Below are positions 18,104 to 26,145 of a DNA stretch of 64,000 nt, piece by piece. This DNA comes from Succinimonas sp045124755. Its GTDB lineage: Bacteria > Pseudomonadota > Gammaproteobacteria > Enterobacterales > Succinivibrionaceae. A program made the position numbers and the translations under genes. Position 1 is the stretch's first letter; every line of letters starts with the position of its first letter. The stretch lies in the NCBI RefSeq assembly GCF_045124755.1, contig NZ_JBGVMK010000120.1. The stretch is one strand, 5' to 3'. The notes under the pieces are model-generated. The model saw only the letters and a list, made by a program, of their open reading frames with translations. It had not been told where the DNA came from and did not search any database.

Positions 18104-18775
18104 GGCGTAACTCCCCGAAAGTCAAAAAAAGAATCTGATAAAGAATGCCCGGAATCCGGAACTGCCGCCGGAAAAAGTCCGGAATACAAGACGATAAGGC
18201 AAATGCGCAGCCTGAACAGAGGGCCGGCTCAGCAGTGTGTAACTTGCGGAACTTCCCGAACCCCGAAGCTTCCTCATTTTCCAGGTTAAATTAAGCTTGT
18301 TTGCCGCCTTATATCGCAAAAAAGCTTATGACTTATATCATGATAAATAGACTACTGAACTAAGCAAAAGAAACGCTGTCAGCAACATTAAATATACTAA
18401 TTCATACCCCGAAAAGTCAAGAAAAAATCCCGGGCTCTGTAATTATTTTTTCAGTTTACTGCTGCTGTCGTTTTTTGCTTATCAGTGAAGCCGGTACACC
18501 GTATCGCCGGCAACCTGTCAGCCTTTACCGGAAGATTTCTGAGAATTAGAGAGCTCTGATTGAAAGCAGTCGAAAAGGGAGGAACGAAACGATGGAAAAC
18601 GCTGGAAATGACGCAAGCAGATGAAACGGCGGAATAAATGAAGGGAAGGCATTCTCTGCTACCCTGTGCCTCCCGGAGATGGCAAGCGCCGGAGAGAACG
18701 GCATAAAAAGGGCTTCCCCTGCCTGATATACCAGAGAAGCCCTCTTTTCAAAAAACACGCTAAGTCAGCAACACA
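18104..18775. other. Intergenic 672 bp
   Basis: Contains an AT-rich stretch (about 18300-18480), presumably the promoter of the 266-residue gene, and the terminator at 18709-18748. Short frames here (for example 18546-18758) have no support. No repeat or RNA gene recognised. Confidence 0.45.
18709..18748 (-). terminator. Terminator after the GNAT gene
   Basis: An 8-bp stem (arms 18709-18716 and 18736-18743) has A-rich DNA on the low-coordinate side and T-rich DNA on the other, so it can end transcripts from either strand. It lies about 30 bases past the acetyltransferase stop. Confidence 0.7.
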
Positions 18776-19309
18776 TCAGTTAAGGGGGAGCACCATATGG
18801 AGAATGGGCATCCCGTACTGATCAAAGCTGTTCCGGGCGGATCCTCCCAGCTGGGCCGGAAAATCAAATTCCCGGTACCGGAAGCCGTTTCTTTCGTAGA
18901 ATCTCCGGGCCATGGCGTTGGTTTCAAAAACCTCCAGCCGCACCGTGGCGGCCTTCCGGGATTTTTTTACCTCCTTCAGCATGGCATTCAGGAGCAGCTG
19001 TCCCAGATGGCGGTTCTCATATCCGGGCAGGAGATAAAAGGAACGGATATAGGCATTCCCCATATAGTACTGATAGCACACCAGCCCCACCACGGTTTTG
19101 GCATCAGTATCCCGGAGCACGAGGTTATGATAGATGCTGCTGTTCACCCGGGTCATCCAGAGGGTTCCCAGCTGCTCATAGTTGAGGAGCACGTTGTTTC
19201 TGATATGATCCCCGGCATTGGCAAATTCCAGCTCCTGCTGGGAACGATGTTCCACCCGGGCCATATCCCAGAACTCTTCGCTGACGGGAACTGCTACTTG
19301 AATTGACAC
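18776..19309 (-). CDS. GNAT-family N-acetyltransferase
   Basis: A 177-residue protein with the GNAT core: a strand ending VVGLVCYQYY near residue 75, AYIRSFYLLPGYENRHLGQLLLNAML (residues about 85-112, the acetyl-CoA pyrophosphate-binding Q/RxxGxG/A region in a relaxed form), and VRLEVFETNAMARRFYERNGF, the typical last strand and helix. Substrate unknown. It overlaps the upstream lipoprotein gene by 16 bases and so is translationally linked to it. A terminator follows. Confidence 0.8.
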   Translation of the reverse strand: MSIQVAVPVSEEFWDMARVEHRSQQELEFANAGDHIRNNVLLNYEQLGTLWMTRVNSSIYHNLVLRDTDAKTVVGLVCYQYYMGNAYIRSFYLLPGYENRHLGQLLLNAMLKEVKKSRKAATVRLEVFETNAMARRFYERNGFRYREFDFPAQLGGSARNSFDQYGMPILHMVLPLN

Positions 19310-20127
19310 TGGGGCACTCTCCCGTAATCCTTTCTGGCCGTGCGATAAACCTGCACCAGAGCATCCAGATTGGCGCTGATTTCCTTCAGATATTCATCGG
19401 TATGGGGATGCAGCGCTGCATAGTCCTCTCCCTTATAATCGGGATTCCGGTTAATATTCTGCCAGAAAAGAAGAATGGCCGAAGGGTTGTAGCCCGAATT
19501 TGCCATGAGCTGGAGAGCCAGGGTGTCCGCGGCCTTTTCCTGCTCCGGGGTGTAAGGAGCGTTGCGGGCGGGGTCAATCACCAGTCCCAGGGCATTGGAG
19601 AAGGAAGCAAAATTTTCCGGAGCGCGGAGATAAAGAGAGAATTTGAAGGCTTCCAGTCCGCCGGCCTCGCTTATGGGGGGCTTAAGGAGACGGGTGGCTC
19701 TTTCGTTATCATGCTCCATGAGAGAATGAGCCAGAGCATGAGCTACCACATAGGCGACTTCGTCCTGATCGGGCAGGAGATCCGAGAGGCAGTTGGAGAC
19801 AATAAAGGTGCCGTCATTGATAAGAGCGGCATTGACGCTGCATTCCCGGAGGATTTCCGTGCGCCATTCGGAGCGGAGCCCGGCGAAGGCACCGCCTACG
19901 GAACGGGTCAGATTGCGGATATGGCATTCCACGGAACGGCGCTGGGGCTTGTGTCCGGTGGCCGTCATGTTAAGGGTGCCAAGTTCCTTGTGGTAGGTTT
20001 TGGTCAGGCTCAGCATCTGGGTGTAATCAAAACCCCGGGCGCCGCCCTTCTGACCGCTCATGGAATTGCAGCCCGTGGCTATGAGACCGGCAGTCACAGC
20101 CAGAGCGAGAAACTTAAGACATTTCAT
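19294..20127 (-). CDS. M48-like peptidase-fold lipoprotein lacking the catalytic Glu
   Basis: The N-terminus is a lipoprotein signal (MKCLKFLALAVTAGLIATGC; Cys20), so the protein is exported and lipidated. Residues 124-150 read VAYVVAHALAHSLMEHDNER. This aligns with the M48 zinc-peptidase helix, but the HExxH motif is H130-A-L-A-H134, without the catalytic Glu. A later PEQEKAADTLALQLM segment matches the third-ligand helix (ExxxD) of M48 proteins. It may be a pseudoenzyme or binding protein. Its stop overlaps the acetyltransferase gene, and the terminator of the Sel1 gene lies just upstream. Confidence 0.75.
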   Translation of the reverse strand: MKCLKFLALAVTAGLIATGCNSMSGQKGGARGFDYTQMLSLTKTYHKELGTLNMTATGHKPQRRSVECHIRNLTRSVGGAFAGLRSEWRTEILRECSVNAALINDGTFIVSNCLSDLLPDQDEVAYVVAHALAHSLMEHDNERATRLLKPPISEAGGLEAFKFSLYLRAPENFASFSNALGLVIDPARNAPYTPEQEKAADTLALQLMANSGYNPSAILLFWQNINRNPDYKGEDYAALHPHTDEYLKEISANLDALVQVYRTARKDYGRVPQCQFK

Positions 20128-20162
20128 AAAATTCTGATTATCTCCGGTATGGTGATTAATTC

Positions 20163-20193
20163 AAAAAAAGCCAAAGCATAATGCTCCGGCTTT
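20163..20193 (-). terminator. Rho-independent terminator of the Sel1-repeat gene
   Basis: On the minus strand, a 13-bp stem (two G-U pairs, arms 20181-20193 and 20167-20179) is followed by a run of seven T, about 45 bases past the stop at 20237. Confidence 0.8.
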
Positions 20194-20236
20194 CATAAGT
20201 ATTCAACAGCGGTTAAAGATAAACCGGACTCAGTTC

Positions 20237-21682
20237 TCAGCTTTTCAGCTTAAAGAGCTCGGCAATCTTCTTGACATCGATTTTCGGATCCAGAGTTCTG
20301 GCTTTTTCGATCCAGAAACGGGCCTTGGCATCGTCCTTTTCCACGCCGGCGCCGTTCTTGTATAACAGGGACAGAGCCACCATGGCAGGAACCAGATTGT
20401 TATAGGCGGCCTGTTCCACCCAGTAGGCGGACTTGCTCATATCCCGGGGCTCGCCGTGGCCGTTGGCGATCATGATGCCGAGATTGAACTGAGCAACGGC
20501 TACGTCCACGTCGGCAGCCTCGCGGTACCACTTGTAGGCCTGGTTGAAGTTCTGATTAACGCCGAAGCCTTCTTTGTAGGCATAGGCCAAATAGGTCTTG
20601 GCCATGGCGTCGTCATGCTCCTCGATGGCTTTGGTGAGCCACTTAATGCCCTCTTCCTTCTGCTGCGCATTGCCGTGGGTTACATAAAGCTCGCCCAGCT
20701 TGGATTCGGCTCCTACATGATCATGAAGAGCAGCCAGACGGTAGATGTTCATGGCTCTCTGGTAGTCCTGCTTCACGCCAAGGCCGTTTTCGTACATGGT
20801 GCCCAGCAGATACTGCGCTTCCAGCATGTTCTGACCGGCAGCCTGGCTGATATAGTCCACCGCCTGAGCTTCTGAAAGCGCCCGGACAGTATCCTTGTCG
20901 CCGTTAATGTAGAGACGTCCCAGCTCGAATTGCGCCAGAGCGCTGCCCTTGTCAGCGGCCTTGCGGAGGTTTTCAATGCCCTGAGAAGGATTGCGCATCA
21001 CTCCCTGGCCCTGGAAATACATGATGCCCACATAGTATTCTGCATCGGTATTGCCGCCCTTGGCTGATTTCTCAAACCAGATCATGGCATTGGCGTAATC
21101 CTTGTTTTCGTAAAGCACCGTGGCGAACAGAGCCTGACCGTCGGTGTTGTTAAGGAGGGCTGATTTGCGGGCCCAGCTGAGACCCAGCTTCTGAGATTCC
21201 TCGTCCTTCTGATTCAGGAGCCACTTGGCATACTCGAACATGCCTGCGGGGTCACCGGCTTCGGCCTTGATCTGCACGTCTCTTACCGCATGATACTTGT
21301 CCAGGAAGTGCAGCGCGCGCTCCTCCTTCCAGACAGCTGCCTTGTCGAAATAGCTGTAGGCCTGCTCGAAACGATCGTGTTCAACAAGGAAAAGCCCGTA
21401 CTCATACTCGGCATCGGGACGGCCGGCATCCGCCGCTCTCTGAAGCCATCCCAGAGCTTCCTCTATGGGCATTACCTCAGGATGAGAGTCGTTCATGGAA
21501 TAGAGGGCATACATGGCGTTGTCGTCGTTATTATTGTTCGCCAGATCGGTGAAGATTGTTTTTGCTTCATCGTATCTACCTTCCTTCATCGCCTTCTCGG
21601 CATCCTTGAATGATTTTTCACCACACCCGGTAAGAGCAATTGCGGAGATTAATACAAGAGTGGCAATCCTCGTTAATTTCAT
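20237..21682 (-). CDS. Sel1-repeat lipoprotein
   Basis: A lipoprotein signal peptide (MKLTRIATLVLISAIALTGC, Cys20) is followed by about ten Sel1-like repeats, 36-residue TPR-type helix pairs. Examples are DAEYEYGLFLVEHDRFEQA, AEYYVGIMYFQGQGVMRNPS, AQYLLGTMYENGLGVKQDYQ and AQFNLGIMIANGHGEPRD. Such solenoids bind protein partners; this one would act in the periplasm or at a membrane face. 481 residues. It stands as a single transcription unit with its own terminator. Confidence 0.9.
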   Translation of the reverse strand: MKLTRIATLVLISAIALTGCGEKSFKDAEKAMKEGRYDEAKTIFTDLANNNNDDNAMYALYSMNDSHPEVMPIEEALGWLQRAADAGRPDAEYEYGLFLVEHDRFEQAYSYFDKAAVWKEERALHFLDKYHAVRDVQIKAEAGDPAGMFEYAKWLLNQKDEESQKLGLSWARKSALLNNTDGQALFATVLYENKDYANAMIWFEKSAKGGNTDAEYYVGIMYFQGQGVMRNPSQGIENLRKAADKGSALAQFELGRLYINGDKDTVRALSEAQAVDYISQAAGQNMLEAQYLLGTMYENGLGVKQDYQRAMNIYRLAALHDHVGAESKLGELYVTHGNAQQKEEGIKWLTKAIEEHDDAMAKTYLAYAYKEGFGVNQNFNQAYKWYREAADVDVAVAQFNLGIMIANGHGEPRDMSKSAYWVEQAAYNNLVPAMVALSLLYKNGAGVEKDDAKARFWIEKARTLDPKIDVKKIAELFKLKS

Positions 21683-22290
21683 CTTTCTTATAACCTTGTC
21701 TTATCATCCTGCAACAGAAGGATAACGGCTGACCTTTATATCTAAAGCCGCAGAGCCGCCTGCCGCTACTGAAAACCCGCACCAGAAACGCTGAATCACC
21801 CAGAGGAGGTTCAGGTTCTGTCAAGATCAAAAATGAATATTAGCACATTATTGGCTCTTTAAAAAGCGGGAGATGCCTTAATTGAGATTTTTTGAGATAC
21901 GGCGGGAAATTATGGCAGTTTTACGGGCGCAAAGTGCCTGAAGTCCGTCTTTTGGTTTAAATGCCTTAATAAATGCGTCCGTTCCCGGGGAGTAAAAACC
22001 CCATGATTCTCCCGAATGATAAATGAGCAAAGATCAGGCCCCCTCCGGTCTCTGCCCTGCCGTAACCGCCATTTACCGCAATGCCAGGCCGCTCCTCAAA
22101 AAACCTGCGCTGATCCTGAAAAGAGAATTCGGCATCCAATTTCACTCTGCCGGTCAGGTATTGCGTCCCGAACTCCTCAGACAGAACTTCAAGTGCGCCG
22201 AGCCGGCCGTTAAAGCACTGGCATGCCAGCCATGGCAAAGCTTCCCCGCAAGCCTGACCGGGAGCTTTGTTCCGTATCCTCCGGGCCGCG
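21683..22290. other. Intergenic 608 bp
   Basis: Holds the promoter side of the Sel1 gene and the downstream side of the histidine phosphatase gene. Short frames on both strands (such as 21966-22238) have no recognisable features. I see no terminator or repeat here. Confidence 0.4.
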
Positions 22291-22866
22291 TTACAGCGAA
22301 AGAGCGTACCCGTCCAGAAAATTCACCCAACTTTCATCGCCGGCCATATAATCCTTAAGTCCCAGGGCATATCCGGAGCAGGCTACTGTTCCGGACTGAC
22401 TTACATAAACCGTAATGCCGGGATCAAGGGCAGTGTCCAGAAAGAATTTCCATATCAGGCTTCTGATATCTTCCGGATTCCGCATGGCATCCCTGAACTG
22501 TCCGGCTTTCCATTTCCGAAAAATATCCCGGCATCTCATGGTGTCCGTCAGCTTTCTGTATGCCGTTTCGTTCTTCACCTGGATGCCGGGCCTGCCCAGC
22601 GCCGGCGAAATCACCGCCCCGCCGGACCGAAAATTTTCCGCCCCGCCGTTAACAGCGGCATAAATAAGCTCCGCAGTCTCGCAGCAGCGTTCCTCCGGAC
22701 TTGAAATTATCCTTGCCGGTCTGCCCAGATCCCGGAGCTTCCGGCCAAACAGAACTGCTTCCTCCCGGCCGGCGGCAGTAAGTCCGAAGCTGACAGAATC
22801 CTTTTCGGCATGGCGAATAAAGGCGAGTACCCGCTCCCCGGCGGGAAGCTCTGCGGCATCAAGCAT
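22291..22866 (-). CDS. Histidine phosphatase (SixA/phosphoglycerate mutase fold)
   Basis: The RHG-type motif reads AFIRHAEKDS with His19 as the expected phospho-acceptor. Later SSPEERCCETAEL matches the second motif with its Arg/Glu. 191 residues from the chosen ATG (22864-22866), which overlaps the stop of the isomerase gene by 8 bases; an upstream ATG at 22905 is also possible. It is the last gene of a seven-gene cluster for presumed sugar modification. A phosphatase acting on a sugar phosphate, after the isomerase, would fit, but this is inference. Confidence 0.8.
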   Translation of the reverse strand: MLDAAELPAGERVLAFIRHAEKDSVSFGLTAAGREEAVLFGRKLRDLGRPARIISSPEERCCETAELIYAAVNGGAENFRSGGAVISPALGRPGIQVKNETAYRKLTDTMRCRDIFRKWKAGQFRDAMRNPEDIRSLIWKFFLDTALDPGITVYVSQSGTVACSGYALGLKDYMAGDESWVNFLDGYALSL

Positions 22867-23503
22867 GGCTAAGCCCCTCTTCCGGCAGCATGGCGGCATG
22901 GTCATCAGGTTTCATGGAGCGGCCGGCGCCGCTTCTCGGCCCTGTTTTCAGAATCATGGTGGCGACCAGGTGGCAGCACATAAGATGAAGATCCTCCGAG
23001 ATCTGCATATTGTTCACCGGCGCATGAAAGGAGAAGTCCGACAGGGGCAGGAGCCTGCCGCCGTCAAAACCGGTCAGGGAAATCACCGGACAGCCCAGGG
23101 ATCTGGCGTATTCGGCTGCCTTCACCACATTGGCGGAATTGCCGCTGCCGGAAATGACAACGAGCAAATCCTGTTTCCTGAGCATAAAGCGGAGCTGATA
23201 AAGGAAAACGTCACTATAGGAAATATCGTTGGAAATCGCCGTCACTGCCGATAAATTATCAGCCAGACAGCAGGCGGGCATAATGCCCCGGGTTACGGAA
23301 AAAGCCTTGTTCAGATCGTTCTGAAAATGCGACGCCGTGGATGCGGATCCCCCGTTCCCGCAGAGATAGATCCGGCCGCCCGATGCGGCAACGGCGGCAA
23401 TCTTTTCATAAATCCCGATGACGGCGCCGGTATCAATGTCCGCCAGAGCCGCAGTCACCCCGTCAATGTAGTTTTTGGCAATCACCTGGTTATCAATATC
23501 CAT
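22859..23503 (-). CDS. SIS-domain phosphosugar isomerase (GmhA-like)
   Basis: The sequence shows the sedoheptulose-7-phosphate isomerase pattern: YLCGNGGSASTASHFQNDLNKAF near residues 43-65, LADNLSAVTAISNDISY, then a phosphate-binding VVISGSGNSANVVKAAEYA. GmhA makes the first heptose phosphate for LPS or capsule heptoses. I start at ATG 23501-23503 (MDIDNQ), which has a GAAGGG ribosome-binding site. Its 3' end overlaps the histidine phosphatase gene. It may serve a dedicated glycan pathway rather than core LPS, given its neighbours. Confidence 0.82.
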   Translation of the reverse strand: MDIDNQVIAKNYIDGVTAALADIDTGAVIGIYEKIAAVAASGGRIYLCGNGGSASTASHFQNDLNKAFSVTRGIMPACCLADNLSAVTAISNDISYSDVFLYQLRFMLRKQDLLVVISGSGNSANVVKAAEYARSLGCPVISLTGFDGGRLLPLSDFSFHAPVNNMQISEDLHLMCCHLVATMILKTGPRSGAGRSMKPDDHAAMLPEEGLSHA

Positions 23504-23585
23504 ATTTCCCTTCACCGCTGTCTCCGGCCAGTATGTCATCTCAGCGCCGCCATCCGGAAGCGCCGGTTAAAAAAAGTTCCAGTGA

Positions 23586-24833
23586 TCATGGCGCCGCCCC
23601 CTCCCCGCTGCTGCCCTCTGCGGCAGGAACCGCCTTTCCGGTAAGCCGGGCCAGCTGCCGGAAGAGTTCGCGGTAATAGCCGCTTTGGTAGTGAGAAGGC
23701 GAAGCTCCGCCGATAATCGGGCTTCTCAGGTCGCTTTTCCAGCGAGTATTCCGCATATCCAGGTAAAAGGCGCCGGGAAACTCCTTAAGGAAAATGCCAT
23801 CAGCCGTATCCCAGGCGGCGTTAACGGCATTAATCCAGTCCATTTTGCCATCCCAGGCGGAGATCTCGCCGGTGTCTTCGTCAGTCAGGTACCGGCTGAG
23901 CCTCCCTCCGATAAGAACGACATTCTTCACGTGATACGCATCCAAAAGCCTTCGAAGCCCGGCCGCGCTTTTCCGAAAAAGCTCCGCATGCTCGGGAGTC
24001 CCCGGAAACACTGCGGGACAGGAGGCAAAAAACCTTTTAAACACAGACTCCGCAAAATACTTGCTGTACGTAAAAAAGCTGTTCTCCCGAAACCTGATGA
24101 CCGGGACAGCCGCATCCATGTAATTATCGATAACCAGCAGCTGAATGTTTTCCTGATCCAGGATCTCGTCCAGGTTTTTACGGAATTCCGGCTCAATGTA
24201 CTTCCCGGCATCTCCCGAGACCAGGTCGGGATACTTCCGGAAGTCGCAGGCTGTTTTTTCCGAGAACAGGGAAATCAGCGAATTGTGAAACACCGTGCGT
24301 GCGACCCGAAAGTATTTCTTATACCCCGGGTTAAAATAGGCGTCCGAACGGAAAATGCTCCTTCCGAAGCAGGAGCCTATTACCAGCGTACTGACCGGAA
24401 GCCGGTCAATGTCCGCAAATGTTCCTGCCTGTCCCCGGCCGATTTCAAAGTTCCCGGAATTAATCCGGGGGGCGGCTGCCTGAAAATCGCGGGCTTCTCC
24501 GCTCCCGGAGAAAACAGCAATCCCGTCCTCCGCTTCAATTTGAACCCCGGCTGTTTTCATCGGGAAAATCCCGGGAGACACTGCATAGGCCAGGCGGCGG
24601 TTGTCGGCAGAGAGCGAAAGTTTAAAGCGATGCCCGGGATGCTGCGTCATAAACCCTGAAAGAGCGCTGCAGGGGATGGTTATGACCTGACGTTCCGGGT
24701 CTGCGCTGAGACGCAGGATATAGGGCCAGTGCTTGTTGGCATCCTCAAGCCAGGCCGATATTCCTGCGCCCCCCTGATAGCTGATAACAAGGTCGGTTCC
24801 GGCAGCGATTCCGGTAAGGGCCATCCGGCTCAT
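23586..24833 (-). CDS. DUF6270-like protein of a surface-glycan cluster
   Basis: A 415-residue protein. A presumed beta-rich N-terminal part (about 1-120) precedes a domain opening with LVIGSCFGRSIFRSDAYFNP, then FHNSLISLFSEK, LLVIDNYMD, and near the end SHYQSGYYRELFRQL. The GSC-x-x-R-x-I-F opening and the S-L-I-S-L-F-S segment are what I recall of DUF6270 proteins, which occur among capsule and glycan genes and may be SGNH-like. Its stop overlaps the start of the next upstream gene by 4 bases (ATGA), a sign of coupled translation. Exact activity unknown. Confidence 0.65.
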   Translation of the reverse strand: MSRMALTGIAAGTDLVISYQGGAGISAWLEDANKHWPYILRLSADPERQVITIPCSALSGFMTQHPGHRFKLSLSADNRRLAYAVSPGIFPMKTAGVQIEAEDGIAVFSGSGEARDFQAAAPRINSGNFEIGRGQAGTFADIDRLPVSTLVIGSCFGRSIFRSDAYFNPGYKKYFRVARTVFHNSLISLFSEKTACDFRKYPDLVSGDAGKYIEPEFRKNLDEILDQENIQLLVIDNYMDAAVPVIRFRENSFFTYSKYFAESVFKRFFASCPAVFPGTPEHAELFRKSAAGLRRLLDAYHVKNVVLIGGRLSRYLTDEDTGEISAWDGKMDWINAVNAAWDTADGIFLKEFPGAFYLDMRNTRWKSDLRSPIIGGASPSHYQSGYYRELFRQLARLTGKAVPAAEGSSGEGAAP

Positions 24834-25153
24834 GAGCGCGGCTCCCGGCCGGTTTTCCGGTTAATAATTTCCCAGCAGGCGGTAACAGCATCATTAAGCC
24901 CGTTAACTGCCCGGACAATCTCGGAAAGCATCTCCGTTTTCCGGTAATCCTGAAACAGGAGAGCATTCAGTTCCGCAGCCGTAAAGTCTTTCTGATGCCG
25001 GGCGCTCAGCGGAATGCCGCGTTTTTTAAGACAGAGCTCGATTTTGTCCCAGTAAAAGGTCATGACTATGAAGCGGGATTTCAGTTCCTTAAGGCAGTTT
25101 TCTCCCAGGAAATCCCGGATCACCGGGTTTTCGAAAAACTCCTCAGCCGTCAT
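24830..25153 (-). CDS. Small unknown protein of the glycan cluster (107 aa)
   Basis: Not recognised. A helical-looking, charged protein (MTAEEFFENPVIRDFLGE start), no signal peptide or membrane helix. It starts 15 bases after the nucleotidyltransferase stop and overlaps the DUF6270-like gene by 4 bases, so it is embedded in the operon. A HEPN- or partner-type helper for the nucleotidyltransferase is conceivable, but no HEPN motif is visible. Confidence 0.65.
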   Translation of the reverse strand: MTAEEFFENPVIRDFLGENCLKELKSRFIVMTFYWDKIELCLKKRGIPLSARHQKDFTAAELNALLFQDYRKTEMLSEIVRAVNGLNDAVTACWEIINRKTGREPRS

Positions 25154-25168
25154 GGAATACTCCCGGAG

Positions 25169-26017
25169 TCAGGGCAGGCGCTTTCTGAGAAAGGCCATCA
25201 TGACGTACATGTCCACTACAGCGCCTTTAAGAGCCTTCTTGATGCGGGAAACAGACACGGTGTCCCCGGGGGCGAAGGATGCCGGCGCATGGCAATATCC
25301 CTCAAAAATGTCGCTGGCGTTTTCCAGTGCGGCAAGATCCCCGATAAAGTCGTGGCCCGAGGTGTTTTCCAGAATGGCTATCGAGTACAGGCAGTCAATA
25401 TTGCAGCGGAGAGCGTACTTCTCGGCATAGCCGGCAATAAGCGAGGCATAATCCCGGACGTTTTTGATATTCATGATGTTTTCGGAAAACGACGGCCAGG
25501 GACAGCTGAAGACCGCCGTACCCGCATCAAATCTGAGTTCGTAGCGGTTATCCTCCGGGGTGAGCGCGTCATAGGCGTCAGTGACCGGGTAATGCTGAAA
25601 CTTCCCGTGGATATGATCAATCGGATGATCGAAGACGGTAACGATGGCGTAGTTGATAAGCAGTTCCGCGGTTTCGCGAATGCTGTTCTTCGGCTCGTCA
25701 TAGACAATGGTAAGATCGATGTCGCTTTCAATGCGATCCGTAAGCTTGACCAAGCTGCCAAACTCGTAAATAAGACACCTGTCAGGCAAAAAGCTCCGGA
25801 ATCTGGCAATAACCTGCCGGATCACGTTCTGACGGAGTTCCCGGTATTTGCGCCGGAACTCAAAATATCCGGTCACGGCGGACTCATCAAATGATGATAA
25901 GACGCCGTACTCCCGGAAAAGAGCCGTTTTTTCAGCCAGAAACCGTCCTTTGCAATCCTCCAGAAAGGCCTGATAGGCGTCATAGCCGATTATGGCTGTG
26001 CAGTCAAATACAAACAT
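25169..26017 (-). CDS. Nucleotidyltransferase-fold protein (Pol-beta superfamily)
   Basis: A 282-residue protein whose centre carries CLIYEFGSLVKLTDRIESD followed by IDLTIVY: the GS of the fold at residues 87-88 and the metal-binding pair Asp99/Asp101. A long helical N-terminus (10-75) precedes it and a helical C-terminus follows. Minimal nucleotidyltransferases of this fold transfer NMP to small molecules, proteins or RNA. Here, inside a glycan cluster, a small-molecule or protein target is possible. It sits 15 bases before the 107-residue gene. Confidence 0.72.
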   Translation of the reverse strand: MFVFDCTAIIGYDAYQAFLEDCKGRFLAEKTALFREYGVLSSFDESAVTGYFEFRRKYRELRQNVIRQVIARFRSFLPDRCLIYEFGSLVKLTDRIESDIDLTIVYDEPKNSIRETAELLINYAIVTVFDHPIDHIHGKFQHYPVTDAYDALTPEDNRYELRFDAGTAVFSCPWPSFSENIMNIKNVRDYASLIAGYAEKYALRCNIDCLYSIAILENTSGHDFIGDLAALENASDIFEGYCHAPASFAPGDTVSVSRIKKALKGAVVDMYVMMAFLRKRLP

Positions 26018-26145
26018 CTGTTCCCCTTATTCAGATTAACGCGGCTGATAATTCCCGCTGCCATTCCCTGCCCGGAAACCTCATTCCGAACAGCGCATAA
26101 ACGCGTTCCCTGCCCATAAAGACGCAGGGGACGTCAAACTTCGTC

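Noticed and set aside
21966..22238. 90-codon minus frame in an intergenic stretch
   Set aside because: No ribosome-binding site, no similarity to anything recognised, and it reads like random GC-rich DNA.
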